Shown: in pieces, positions 37,650-49,838 of the stretch | How positions within the stretch are numbered: position 1 is the first letter of the stretch | How the letters are laid out: every line of letters begins with the position of its first letter | Origin: Pyronema omphalodes | Taxonomy: Eukaryota; Ascomycota; Pezizomycetes; Pezizales; Pyronemataceae | Direction: 5' to 3' | Assembly: GCA_024516155.1 (NCBI GenBank) | Contig: JAJJXM010000006.1 | Span: 496,001-560,000, forward strand | DNA length: 64,000 bases | Notes under the pieces: generated by a model | Databases searched by the model: none | What the model was told of the DNA's origin: nothing | The model's input: only the letters and a program-made list of their open reading frames with translations | Translations under genes and position numbers: made by a program

Positions 37650-40600
37650 GGTTGAAGAGGATTTGAGGTGAAGGATAAGGATAAGGAAGCCGGAGAAGAA
37701 ATCGCGGACGAGACTGAAGGCAGGCCTGGCGAGGTCGCAGAGAGTATCGAAGACGATTGGCAAAGATCTCAAGACACAATAAAATATTAGCTGTGTGTGA
37801 AACAAAGCAAACAGATGAAGCTAACTTAAGGAGCTAGCTAAGGAGCTTGGAGCTTGGTGGAAGCTAGAGCTTCGGGAAACGGAGAACCCCAAAAATTCTA
37901 CATATGTTGTCGAGACTATATAGAATGGTGGCCAACATTGGATACTATCCGACGCCACCTAAGAAAAAGGGATTTCACCTGGAAATTCTAAAGGTCTGGA
38001 CTCAATTGTTTTTCTTCTCGGTCACCTGGATACGACTAGCTGCAGCTCTTGGTGATTTGCAATAGCTATCCGAAGTTAGCGGAAGTCCGAGACATCAACT
38101 CAAAAACACTGCTGTGCAACCCGTCTCCCCACTCCCTTGGGATCGCATATCAACGGCATGGGTTAAAGATCATGGGGGGAGGGGGTGAAGGGGGTATAAT
38201 TGGGGTTTTTTTTTCATGCCAATACCCACGGGATGGTTTTGCAGCAGCCAGACAGCTCGTATTTTTCACATGTGTAAAGCCGCCTGGAATCCTAAGTGTC
38301 TCAACGGCATCTTACCGATTATCCGTACGGTATCAAGTTTCCAAACCTGGTGACGATGTCGCGTGCGTTGCTCCTGGAGTTGTCTTTCAATTGAAGTAGA
38401 TCAAGGAAAGGATCCGGGAGTTCAACGAAGGTTTGAAATGGTAGTGGAAGTGGAAGTAAAAGTCGAAGTAAAAGTGGATGTTCAAGAGGAATTGACCGCT
38501 GACGTCATTATTGGTCTTGATACGCACGTGCGTAAAATTCCATCTCTGCCCAATTGATCATCGCACTCGCCAATAACCGGAAATTCCAGTCGATTTATCA
38601 ATGGTAACACATATCATTTGTCGTGAATTGAAGAGCTTTGCCAGACTGTCATGTATTGACATAAGTGCTCTATAATTTTTGTTATTCAAGAAAGCGCTAG
38701 ATATGCCAAATCCATACTAACCACACGAAAATATTATGGGGAATCAGTATGCTTGCTATTACATTGTGCTATTGATGTTTCTGATATTGAAAGAAGGACC
38801 AGGTCTCTTGGCGAAAAAGCGGATGTTTGTTCGCATGTTAAATTCTCTTGAAATCTGGGCTGCATTACAGTAAGTGTGAGGTAATTACCAAATTGGGGAA
38901 GGGTAAACACTCCATCATATTACGAACGGAGTTCTAGTTATTAATACCTAAGTCAAAAGAAATTCGGTCAACAAAGTGCACACATACCTCTACATGGCAT
39001 TGAACTTACTTTTAAACCCGCCCTATTATGATTTAGATTTCATCCATAATCGAGTGAGTGCAGTGTCGCCCTAAAACGAAATCCTAATTCTGAAAACACT
39101 CTACAATTCGATTCAAATACTGTTTATCGGAGCGTTATTGTATCAAGTTGTTGTCGGTGAAGCAGCGGGAAGGATTAGGGTTGGATCTAGTTTTAGACCC
39201 CACAAGCGCTATCCACGGCTCCACATACGACATGGATGATTAATCGCTTCAGTTGGTTCCACCGTCAAATCTCGAAGGTTGCTTGGATAATCTGAGACAT
39301 ATATTCTACCGCATCTCAGAAGATTCGTACGACCAGTGCTTTTTCGGGCCATTGAATAAGTTTGCTAATGTAAACGTCAGGTGTCTCCTCGGCGGTGCTC
39401 CGGGCTGCCTGAATTCATGAGGCTATATTCAGAAGAGCTAGAATTCTTCCAGAATATCCTTAGGTTGTCTTGTATGCATGCAGGTCAATCAGCCACTGGC
39501 TTATTCTGAAGCTATATACCGTTATCCTACCTTGACCACTTTGTGCAGCCACAACCTGCCCCATACAAACCCATTGAAGATTAGTGCTTTCCCTTTGTCA
39601 ATCAAACAAGATTTACGTGTCATCACTAGTTTCCTCTCGTTTACCTGTTCCTACTCTGGATCATCACTCCAGCCACTGGAGTTCTCAATTTCTTTCCATG
39701 TTCAAACGCATGTATCCGGGGCAGATATCTTCAGATAGGGGATAGTTGATACTTGAATGGTTACGCTTAATCTCGCCAATACAACTTCTACGAATTGAGT
39801 CGAAGCTGGTCGAGAATATAGCGATCAACTCCGATTTTGGCACGCTGTTTGATGTGAATATCGCCGACGAAACAGTTCTTGGAGACAAGCAGCCTCGAAG
39901 TCAAAATGTTGCAATAAGGAAGCATCACCGACTTATGACAGCCCACAATCCGAGTGCCGGTCCGATCTGGGTACAGGGGTCTATCTCGGCCTTCCTCTCT
40001 CATCTTTCGGTTGTTGGAGTGATCCATTTCGATTGATTTCCAAGTATATGAACCCCGATCGGACTTACGATGCCGCTTGGTGGATACCAATCAAATTAAA
40101 AACCCATAGCTTTATTACAGTTGATGAATTCGACCACCGTCTTTTGCAAACAACATCAGTTTTTTCTTTTTTCTTTTTGATTCGAAGTTTGGGGCAGTTT
40201 ATGAATGTGTACTGAAAATACCATCGACGGTAGCTCTAACTCCACTCATCAAGCTAGCAAACCGCCGCCCCCATATTTCTCGGAGAAACATGCATCCCGT
40301 AACTACTTAACTAAGGCTGGCTACTGAAAATCATGGCATAATGCAGGGAACTATGGAAAAATCTGGGCATTATTACTTCTAGGGATTAATGGTGTAACAA
40401 TCGCTCTTTAGTCCGGTAGTCACACCTCAAACCAATCAACAAATACAGCAGGATCTCCTACTATATATGCGGTGCACTAGTGATTGTACGATTGACAGTG
40501 CATACATATTCTTCACAGAATGTAGCAATGCGGATGAGTGTGTATTGTATGCACTATATCAAAGACAACGGCGGTTATGATGATCGACCGGGGATGGGGG

Positions 40601-42829
40601 ATCAGAGGGAATCCCTCACCATGACGCTGCAAAATGCATGAAATCCATGAGCTGATGCATCGGAATTTCACGGAGGTGAAAATACGCATCATGGAGGCAG
40701 TGTTTTCTATTGTGCTTGGGAAGGTCGTTGGCAGAATTCTTCAGCTTCACCACCTACAGTATGTGCCGAACAATATGATCAATCTACGAGTTACCGGCTC
40801 TTGATAAATGTTAGGACATCATGTGCCACTATACATACGGAATAGTTCGCCGCATGATTACCTAGAAAGGATTGTTTTTCAAATTATTTTTCACCATTCC
40901 CTGGTACTGAAGGATAAGAATATAAATTCCATATGAAGAGGGCGCCTTAAAGAAGCGATAGTTTGCGTCGATGCCTCTCCGCTTGACACTTTACAGGATA
41001 AACAGGGGAATATCGAATATAACTTGATGCCAAAATAACTAGCATTTGCCCTGAAGCTCACAGTTGTTTAATATAGGACTACAGCTAGCCGATTGCCACT
41101 CAAAGAAACCATGCCCCATCTCATACAGCTTTTGCAAAGAGCTGACGATGAATGGCTACAAAATGAGAAGGCTGCCATGTTACTTCTTTTCAGAGCCTGG
41201 CACGTGGTACAGTGAAACAAGATCTCTTTCTCAAACTAGGGTTTACTCACCCTATCGCTAAACTTAGGCACGCCGAAAGCTTTAGGTAATAGATTTCCTT
41301 AAGAGCAGGCCAAATTTCGATTAGGAAATAATCCAGAATTCCAAATTGTGCTTCCCCACCTTCAACTCAAAGACTTCGACAATTTTGACCAATCATAGTC
41401 GACGCTAAAGAAAAACATGGCGTAGGGTTAGGTATCCTGTTTTCACCGAACTTCCGATATCCAGTTGTCTTTTCATTTCTAAAGTGGAGAAATTCGCTAC
41501 CAATATTCCTAGGGCGACGCATGGCAATAGGGCAACTAGGATTCTATGCATCAATTGAGAGGGGGCGTTGCATTAAGCTACCCTGTCAATGCTTTGGAGC
41601 TATGGGTGAATAGGTAGGTTATGCATACCGCTGTACGGAGCAGCCATACTTAGGAAGGTAGACGAGTTCAGGTAGCAAATACAGCAAGCTGGGGTATTTG
41701 TTATCCTCGGTGCATCGTGATAACTTGATAAGTCCCCTGAAGAATTCTTCAGCACTGAAGCTGAAGTAAAATCCGGGGATATGCATACATTCGATAATGC
41801 TCGGAGAGTCTAGACGGATGCTGCAGAGTTTTTTGGTCGGATATTAATTGTGATTTACCATATTGGAGCCTTTTTGAGCCGGACGGCACTTCAAAAGTAC
41901 TCAATTACTACCGCGATGTTTCGGAGACGAATAAAGAATGATTATGTTTTCTAGTTAGGGATGGAGAATCGCGGTGCATCATCCTATTCACCTTGGATAA
42001 ATCTCACTGCTAAAATGAGGTTGTGCATCTTGGGAATATTGAGGATAGATGCGAAAGCTCTCATGCCAGGAACCATCATAACCCAAGGATCAGGAGGCAG
42101 CCTTTTCGTTTCGAGGGATCGACTAATCACTCGTACTGAAAATCCGCTAGGTCTAAAAGGTTCATTTTGCCAATGCTGAACTTGTCATGCAAGTGCCATG
42201 CGAGCGGATGAGGGGGGCAGCCGTATCAACCTCGAGGATGAAACACAACCAATACACCATCAAGAACCAGGAACGACTACACGCCACCTAGTATTCAGGA
42301 TCTAGGCTTATCTCAGTTAGTTTTGAATGGAGTTAGGAGAAACATAAATCTTCAATATCACCAATACTTCAGTATCCCCTATATGAATGAACGTTGAGAT
42401 TTTCCTTTTGAATCGCTGAAATACGAGAACCTTCACAGAAAGAGGAATATGACTGGCAATGGTCATATTAGCCCTAGTTTTGTGATCTATCTAACAGCAA
42501 AACAGCCATTGTGATAGCAACTGCCGTTCTGTACCGTCAAGGTTTACAAACACAGTATAGCCCCACTTGCGGATTCGGGGTCGTCTGAAAGTATCAAAAC
42601 TAGCAAGAAAACGACGATGCATGTACAGGGAATAAGAACGTGGGCCTTGCTCCGAAGCTCTACCCTCCACACCGAACGTTACGACTAACCATTCTGCAGT
42701 ATTTCTGCTTGGTTTCTTCATAATACGCCATAGGACTCCAATAAGCGATTTTGCATACCTTTAAGAATCTTCTATCGTCCGTGCATTGACGGGGTTTGGT
42801 TTCATACTTCACGACAACATCATTCAAAA
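37650..42829. other. gene-poor region, about 5.2 kb
   Basis: No gene, tRNA or tandem repeat could be supported over this stretch, the largest gap in the window. From about 38600 to 42800 it has few homopolymers and few simple repeats, unlike the other intergenic regions, and stop codons are spread evenly in all frames. Open frames of 60-116 codons show no family pattern. It could be old degraded sequence, but I see no element ends or coding relics. Confidence 0.5.
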
Positions 42830-44708
42830 ATGAACTCGACTTTATATCCGTTTCCACCAAAACGAGATATCCCACCACCAGTTCCTCCCAAAGATTTTGA
42901 TATTACACCAAGAAACAAACTAGTAAGCCTTACTACCTTCATGTATCAAGAATTACCAACTCACAAAAAACAACAGGCACACAAACAAAGTCTACCAACA
43001 CTCCACCGAATCGACACAGCACCCCAATGCCAAACAAAACAACGCGGCCACAGCTCTCCAAATCCATTCCAACGTTCCTGGTCCCCTTCACCATCCGAAT
43101 CCCACTCAAATCACAGTGCATCATCCCCCACCCGCCCAGCCTCACGTCTTGCCTCTGCCCGCGAAAAAGCCAAAGATGTCCTATCATTATCCCGTCGAAA
43201 AGGTATCATCGAACCAAGTAATCAAAAACTCGAACAAGTGTGTATGGATTCCCGTATGTCATTCTCCTGGGCTTCATATCCCTTATCCTTTATCTCAAAA
43301 TCCCTATCCTATCTCCCATCTCAAAAATCTCATCTAACACTCCTCATTCCAGCTACTTTACCCCCTGCAGAACATAAGAGCTTCAAACATAAAAAACAAA
43401 GCAGCAGCACCGGTGGATGGCGTTCTGGGTTTTTCGGGGAGCCGTTAGCTCTTAAAAATGAAGTTCCACGGTGTAAAGGTCCTATGTCGGCACCTATCCA
43501 GCCTTATAATCCCTATGATTCTGACCATGGTCCGGAGACTTCCTGGTTGGTTCTCAATCGTCCGATTCCACCGAAAGCAGCTGCTATTTTACAAACGCCG
43601 CCGGAGTTGCTACAACGGTGTATATCCCCAGCAGCACCTTCCACAAGGATCCGTAGTCCGGAGCCAGAGGTTCGAAGAAAAGTTACTTCACCACGGGATA
43701 TGACTATGAGCAACAATCGCCGAATATCCGGGATATCAGGCAGCTCAGCTTCAGGTGGTTCAGGTTCAGGAACATCAAGAGTTTCCCAAGATAGCGGGTA
43801 TGGCGCTGGTAGAAAATCCAGTATCTCCCAAGACAGAAGCGCATCAAGATCAGGATCTCGAGTCCGGAGATTAGAAACTTCTCCAGCTCTGGAGAACAGC
43901 GCTGCTGCTGCGGCTTCAAGTTCTTCAACTGCTTCGATAGATACTTATAATCTGATGAGAAGCATTACGCCACCTCCACCCAATCGTCCAATCCCGAAAA
44001 CTCCGGATGTTGCTCCTCTTATCATCAGGAAAGAAAGCCGACGACATCACAAAAGGAAGAAGAGCAACGCGAGCAACGCCACAAAACCTATAGAAGCGGT
44101 AACTTCGCATTATCAAACACCATCGGCGGCGGAAATTACCTCGCTACAGAGACATGCGATGAAACAAGCAGGAGAGTTCAATGTACTATCACTACAAGAG
44201 GTGGAGTTATTATCCCAGGAGTTACTACAGTTAGAGGGTAGATGTGAATATCTTCGGACCATGAAACAGAATCTTAAACAAGGAAGGAAGACATTACATA
44301 CACGGATGATATCATATCTGAAAAATTCCAGACCGGGAGCTTTCACGCAGGATAACTTATTGAAGCAGGAGGAAGCTTTAGCGGATTTGGATACTGCGAT
44401 TGAGGAATGGGAAATAAAGTTAGAGATTGTAAGTATCTCCATCTAGATCTTGGCAATAGATGATTCTGGATCTTTTGGCTGATAAATATTGGTTATTACA
44501 GGCGGAAAAAAGAAGGGTTGATATTAAGGAAAAGTTATTGGAACATGTTGCGGCGGCCTTGAGAGTTGTTAAATGTATGCCAGATAATGTGGAACGGTCC
44601 GAACGGGCCATCGCTGACTCGCCTCCTACAACGCCAGAGAAACAGAAACGACAGAGACATGAACATGAGAATATCACAGTCTATGCATTACTTGCAGATG
44701 TTAAATAG
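42830..44708 (+). CDS. 'up-regulated during septation' domain protein
   Basis: Fungal proteins with this domain are linked by name to septation, but the molecular role is not established. The N-terminus is a proline motif (PPPVPPKDFDITPR), followed by a long Ser/Pro/Arg-rich disordered region. The helical domain (EITSLQRHAMKQAGEFNVLSLQEVELLSQELLQLEGRCEYLRTMKQNLKQGRKTLHTRM) lies at about residues 400-500 and is the family signature. A GT-AG intron at 44429..44501 joins it to a final exon coding for 68 residues. A second, in-frame intron is likely at 43242..43352 (111 bp; donor GTATGG, CTAACAC branch, acceptor TTCCAG); removing it turns a hydrophobic run into EQV-STLPPAEHKSF and gives 564 aa rather than 601. 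The gene converges with the IML2 homologue. Confidence 0.85.
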
Positions 44709-44725
44709 GATGTGGAAAAAAAAAA

Positions 44726-44750
44726 GGGGGGCGGGGGGAGAGGATGGGGG
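44726..44750 (+). other. G-tract cluster just after a stop codon
   Basis: Tracts of 6, 6 and 5 G, with short gaps, start 18 nt after the stop of the septation-domain gene, on its sense strand. The pattern fits a G-quadruplex-prone 3' UTR segment; no function is shown. Confidence 0.55.
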
Positions 44751-45407
44751 AAGTAATATACATGATTTAATGTACGATATCTACGACTTATGAAAAAGTT
44801 CTGGTAGTGTAAAGAAAATTTCAAACAGCTGTAAATATATACTCACAAGTATCAAAAACATTTTAGATACTATCATTACCAACACAATTTTTAATTTCAA
44901 TGATATTCCCACAGCAAAAAATTCTAGTATGGCAGCGGACACATTATGAAGGCGTTTTTAGCTTGCTGCTTAGATATGGTTAAAAAATCACGCTGAAAAT
45001 GAAGACTGTATGAAAGTATCCGGAGTCGACTCTTTTCTGACATTATAGCTCTTTGTTGGCCTGTATGTCTTACGTATAGTAAGTAGCTTCAGAAGTTATC
45101 CTGGCACTTGGTTGGGGTTGATGCGGCTAGTGTGCACTGTGTTGATGCTTGTCATGGGTGTTTTCAAATTTCATCAAACTTTGTCAAGCGTTATCAAGCG
45201 TCGTTGAACATTTCCAAGCCTCCAATATCCATAGACTACGCACCCAGAATGCTTCTATTTCGCCTCTCTCTCTAAATGCATGTTATATAGTTCCTATGTA
45301 GTTCCTATTTCCTTGAGATATTTTCGAAATCCTTACCTTGTATCTGTTCCTATCGCCATTCCTTCCTGTATGTTAGATACACCCCACGCCGGTAACACCC
45401 CTCCCCT

Positions 45408-45450
45408 CCCCCCCCCCCCCCCCCCCCCAATACCCCCCGCACCCCCCTCA
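45408..45450 (-). other. G21 tract and G-runs after the IML2 stop (sense strand)
   Basis: On the plus strand this is C21 at 45408-45428 followed by further C-runs to about 45450. On the sense strand of the IML2 homologue the G-runs begin about a dozen nt after the stop codon. Confidence 0.65.
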
Positions 45451-45461
45451 GTGCACCACAT

Positions 45462-48372
45462 CTATATCCACCCTCCCGCCATTTCCTGTTTCTCTTCACC
45501 CCCCATATTCTCCTCTGATTTCTCCATTGGCCCTGATCCTTGCTCCCTCTCAACGGAAGGTGCCTCCTCCATGGCATGATTAACCGTATCCATTGCCGTT
45601 TGAATCTTCAATCCAATTCTAGTATCTAGCTCATACTGGCTAAACCCACTTGCTTTCGTCAAGTAGGTTTTGATTTTCTCGAGTTCTTCTTTGTATGATG
45701 AGGTATAGGGGGAGATTTCTGGTAGAGATTTCCAGTGGCAGACTGCTAGTTCGTAGTTTGCGGCGGGAGCTATTCAAATGTTAATATCAGCAATTTACTT
45801 AGAATGAGGAAGGGGAAGAACATACCCATCCACATATCAAACATCGCCTGCGCCGGTGTTTGCTTGTCAATCACCATGGTCAATAACTCCTTAGCCTTTG
45901 ATATTTCCCCCTTTCGTCTCATGATCACACTTTCCAAGACCCATCTAATAGCCTTCTCATCCGGGGCATCCTTGTTCACCTCATCCTCACCGTATTTTAT
46001 CGCCTGCAAAGAAGCCTCTAAAGCTTCGGGAGGTTGTCTCTTATATCCATTCCAGATATAAATCATCTCCTCAATAGGGGATACTCCAACTCCATCTACT
46101 AGGCGAACACCTTTTGCAGTTGCTCGGGCTTGCCATTTCTTTACTTTACGGTCGGAGAAGATCTCCAAAGGTAATCCCTGGGCCATAAAGCGTTTGCGGC
46201 CCATGTAGGTAGGGACTTTGAGGAGAAGGGCTTCGGCTTGCGTAGCGTAGTTTTGAGCGGCCGAGGGAGATGTATCTTTGTGCTGCCGGTAGAGCTCAAC
46301 GTAGCAGCTTGCCGCAAAGTAGGTGTAGAGACCATGTGACCACTTGTTGAGTGTGGTAAGCTATAAAGGAGGGGGGTTAGTGATTTCATGTTTGGATATT
46401 TTCCGAGGGCATGATTCGTAAATGTGGAAGAGGTACCTTTAGGAAACCATCTGCTACTTCTTGGTAGCGGTGGAGGAACATGGAGTTGCTGTGGGGAGTT
46501 AGTTTATTATTTATGCATACGTCAACTCTGGGAGAAACTTACATCGATTTCTCGAAAAGCATAAGAGCCTCAACTTGTCTATATTTCGTTAGCCTTCCAT
46601 ATCCGTCCAGAACCCTCTACCCTAATTCCCCATCCCCTACCACTCATCCCCCATCCACGTTCCCATCTACATTCCCATCTACATCCTAGGGCAGGCACAA
46701 ACCTCATTTCTGTCTTAACCGGTCTCTCTAGTATCTCCACCGCTGCTTCTAATCTTCCTGCCACGGCTTCCATTCTAGCTTCTTCGAGCTTCCATAATGC
46801 AGAGTTGGGATACTTTTGACGAATCTTTACCAATGCATCATGACATTTCTGCTGAGGATAACCACCCTCCTCGTTGTCGGCTGCTACAATGTCGCAGGTT
46901 TGTAGGGCGTTGCCGTAGTAGTTCAAAATTATTAATGTGGCGATTGCGCCGTGGACGTTTTCCGCTTGAGAGGCATCCCAAAGCATTGAAAGACCGCGGC
47001 GACGATCTGGGACCAGTTGTCAGCAAGGTCAACGTTTCCATATCCATCAAGGAAATATAAATCCGCTCTACTTACCACCCTTGAAACCAACTATACTCAT
47101 GACCCTTCCTAAACTCGGCGGAACCATTCCCAGCAACAACATAAGCACACCAAAACACAAGCTACAGCCCGAAGCCGTAAAGATTTCAACTTCATCTCTA
47201 GACATTCTAGTTTTTGTGGAGCTTCTTTTTAGTGATAAATTTCCCATGCTCATTTCCAGAGGCTTATCTTCGGCATTTGATTGAGCCGATTTTGCAGTTT
47301 TGACGGAAATTGAGGAGGCCGATGATTTGGGGGGCTTATCGGCTTCATGAATGCTTCCCTCCGGAGTGTTTCGATTAGAATGTGCTCTGTAGTCTATTTT
47401 AAAATCAAGCGATTCTAAAGTGTTGTGAATGCCTTCTAGAGTTTTATAGGCGGTTCGTAGACGGTAGAAGGATTTTAGGGTTTCGGCTACGGATTCGCTG
47501 AGGAGTCCTACTACCTGTAGAAAGATGTCAGACGAGATCTACAGGTACCGCTTTCCCCTGCTTCGCTTTGGTTCGCTGCCCTCTTCGTCTTTCCTCAATC
47601 ATCACCGTATCACTGCGCCGCTGCGCCGGCTAAACGGCACAATAGATATGGAATGCATGATGGTTGGCTTACCGCTGACATCAACTGCGCTTCCGCATTG
47701 CAGAGAGCATACTCAATACCGGGAGGAAGTCTTCCTGTCTGATGATTTTCTTTTATGGCTCGTTTTCTATCCCGTTCGGCGGAAGCTTCAGCGTCTGCCA
47801 AACGATCGGACGCTGAATATGTAATCACGTCAGAAAATGTGGTGGATGGTGGGAGTTTGGGTTCAGGGTTTGTTGAAATGAGGCACCGCACCTTCTTTCA
47901 TGATATCCGCCTCGAAACCTAACGTCGCGCTCAAGAAGGCAATAACACCACCCGCAAGCTGGTCCCATTTGTGAACAACCAACCTCTAAAACGCGTGGAT
48001 GTAGGTGAACAAATTACTTTATGGAAACTGGATTGACCATTTTCAAGGGATTTCTCGGCGTCGGCGACAGCATCGTCCATAAGCAAATCCATCGATAGTT
48101 TTGGTCAGCAGTCGTGCTTAAAAGAGCAGTTGAACACCAGTAAGCAAAGCAAACCTTTCAGAGCTTGGGTTACTGCACCACGCGTGTCAGTCTACAAATA
48201 GCTTTAAGAAGCTGCCAATAAGTATCTTTCACCAGAATTTCTGGGAAACTTTTGACACACAGTGAAAGGGAAACGCACACGCATAAGGTTCATCGAGAGC
48301 GGTCAGCGACTGAGTACTAGCCGAATGTTTTGGCGAAACAGAAGAGCCACCGAATCCTAGAACTCTAAACAT
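45462..48372 (-). CDS. IML2: Iml2-like protein (inclusion body clearance / TTC39 family)
   Basis: Yeast Iml2 is a TPR-like protein at mitochondria, ER and lipid droplets needed to clear inclusion bodies. I place eleven exons: 48372..48279, 48172..48155 (18 nt), 48094..48018, 47985..47892, 47812..47673, 47514..47076, 47006..46703, 46578..46543 (36 nt), 46488..46437, 46360..45826 and 45769..45462, summing to 698 aa. Conserved blocks include MFRVLGFGG at the start, LAGGVIAFLSATLGFEADIM, the hydrophobic [58 protein letters not shown] and AEALLLKVPTYMGRKRFMAQGLPLE. All junctions are GT-AG except the acceptor before 48094, which reads AT where homology (ALK-A-MDLLMDD) requires the junction. If that site is not spliced, translation could begin at the ATG at 48092. 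Family identity is strong; the 5' model is less so. Confidence 0.87.
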
Positions 48373-49114
48373 TGTTTCTGCATATAATTGTTGTTTTATT
48401 TCTCGTTTTGGTGTTGTTAAGTTGTGGAGACCCGGGTCGAGGTTGTGAGAAGAAGTTTTGAGAATATTCTTTGGCAAGATGTAGGAGTTGGAGAGTAAGT
48501 GACGGCATGAGGTTCGCTGGTCAGCAACTAGGCCCTACCAAGCGGTTTCGAACGGAAGTCCGGGCTTTGGGTCGCGCGACACTAAGCTGCTGCGCCTGCG
48601 CGGAGGGGCGGCCGTCGCTGGCTGCCAGCCAGGCACAGGCAGACCAGAAGAACCAGGCAGGACCAGCTGTAGAGCCGCAGCTAATGAAGCCCGGCTAATA
48701 AAGAAGGAAAGATGCTTCGAGAAGGCAGTCATGATAGGCCAGACTTAAGGCATCTCCGGGGCTATGTTGTGAAGAACGGAGCTGAGCAGAACAGCGCATC
48801 TTCACATCGTCTGCGGCATATCCAACATCATCTCGCCAGGCATCCAGGACAGACAACCTTTCAGAATGTGGGGTTACACGTGCCTCTGGTATTTGCAGGA
48901 TGGCCCATGCGCGGATGGGGTATCGAAGAGGATTATGCACCCCCCGCCTGTACCGAAGATGTCAGGAAAGCCAGTTGTAAGCTCTTTGTAGGATAGTTTT
49001 TCTTAGGTCAGTTTCATCCCCGGATAAGACGCTCGGTCCTCGGAATTAGACTGAACTCTTAGTGCTTCTGGATGTCATGTTATATTTGGTATAGATGCTG
49101 CATAAACATCAACA
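48373..49114. other. intergenic region upstream of the IML2 homologue
   Basis: The 48520-48700 section is GC-rich compared with its surroundings. The promoter of the minus-strand IML2 homologue should lie here. No gene or clear repeat is seen. Confidence 0.5.
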
Positions 49115-49199
49115 TCCGTTATGGTGTAGTGGCTAGCATCGGCCGCTCTCAAGAAGAGCATCAAACCGGCCAGACCGGGGTTCAATTCCCCGTAACGGA
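49115..49199 (+). tRNA. tRNA-Glu(CTC) with a 14-nt intron
   Basis: The acceptor stem pairs TCCGTTA with TAACGGA. The D arm carries GTGTAGTGGCTAGCAT (box A-like), and the T arm is CGGGGTTCAATTCCCCG (box B). The anticodon stem pairs GGCCG (49141-49145) with CGGCC (49167-49171). The loop is CTCTCA-C, with anticodon CTC at 49148-49150. An intron at 49152..49165 follows the base 3' of the anticodon, the canonical place for tRNA introns. The mature length is 71 nt, as in other fungal tRNA-Glu. A TTTTTT pol III terminator follows at 49203-49208. Confidence 0.95.
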
Positions 49200-49838
49200 A
49201 TATCTTTTTTGTTTCTTTCTCCTTACATCCGACAGTGCCTTGCGTCGAATCTTTGTTGTCAACGCTGGGCAAGCTCTGTCCATTCAAGCCTGAGTTCGTC
49301 GCATTTAATCCTTTCATGCATACTTATTTTACCAATGTGCTAACACCAAATATCACAGCCCTGGTGGCTTCGCGGTGTCACGCCGCTTTAAATTAAGCAA
49401 TGCGACACATGGCATGGATTGAGTTCGAGAAACAAAGGGCGGTTGGTAGAGGAATATTTTGTTTCTCTATTCACCAGGCGATTGCCTGACAATATCTGTT
49501 GATTTCGAGCGCTCTCATCGTCAGAATCGAGGGAATTCAGATGTAATACCTTCAGGGTCGAAGAGCCCAAATAAAAGAGCTCAGCTCTGATTGAGCCGCG
49601 CGCCAACCATGGTGCCAAGCCAATCACACCACGAATCACACTTGGCAAGCGAACGGGTAGAATCACGATGATCAGATTACAGCGCGTCAACGCATTCCTG
49701 CTCAAGTTTGGTGTTGAGTTGACACCAAGGTCCCGACACGACGACGGCCCTCCAACCACAGCACATCGCGAGAATTTCTTCTTTCTACGTCGGTAACGAG
49801 TCGTCCAATCCTCACAGAACACCGCGCACACGATAATA
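49200..49838. other. spacer between tRNA-Glu and NUP84
   Basis: It holds the terminator of the tRNA and the presumed promoter of the nucleoporin gene. A long open frame on the minus strand crosses it into the NUP84 start but has no family features. Confidence 0.5.
49203..49208 (+). terminator. RNA polymerase III T-run terminator of tRNA-Glu
   Basis: A T6 run begins four nt after the tRNA 3' end on the same strand. Confidence 0.85.

Larger units (their letters stand above)
44709..45461. other. intergenic region between convergent genes
   Basis: It starts with G-tracts (44726-44750) right after one stop and ends with C-tracts (45400-45450), which are G-tracts on the sense strand of the minus-strand gene. 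The middle has short TTATCAAGCG/TCAAACTTTG repeats near 45170-45215. No gene is seen. Confidence 0.6.

Noticed and set aside
37650..37805. N-terminal hydrophobic extension of the MpaB-like protein
   Set aside because: The frame is open, but it contains no ATG upstream of 37649, and an upstream exon could not be placed with confidence.
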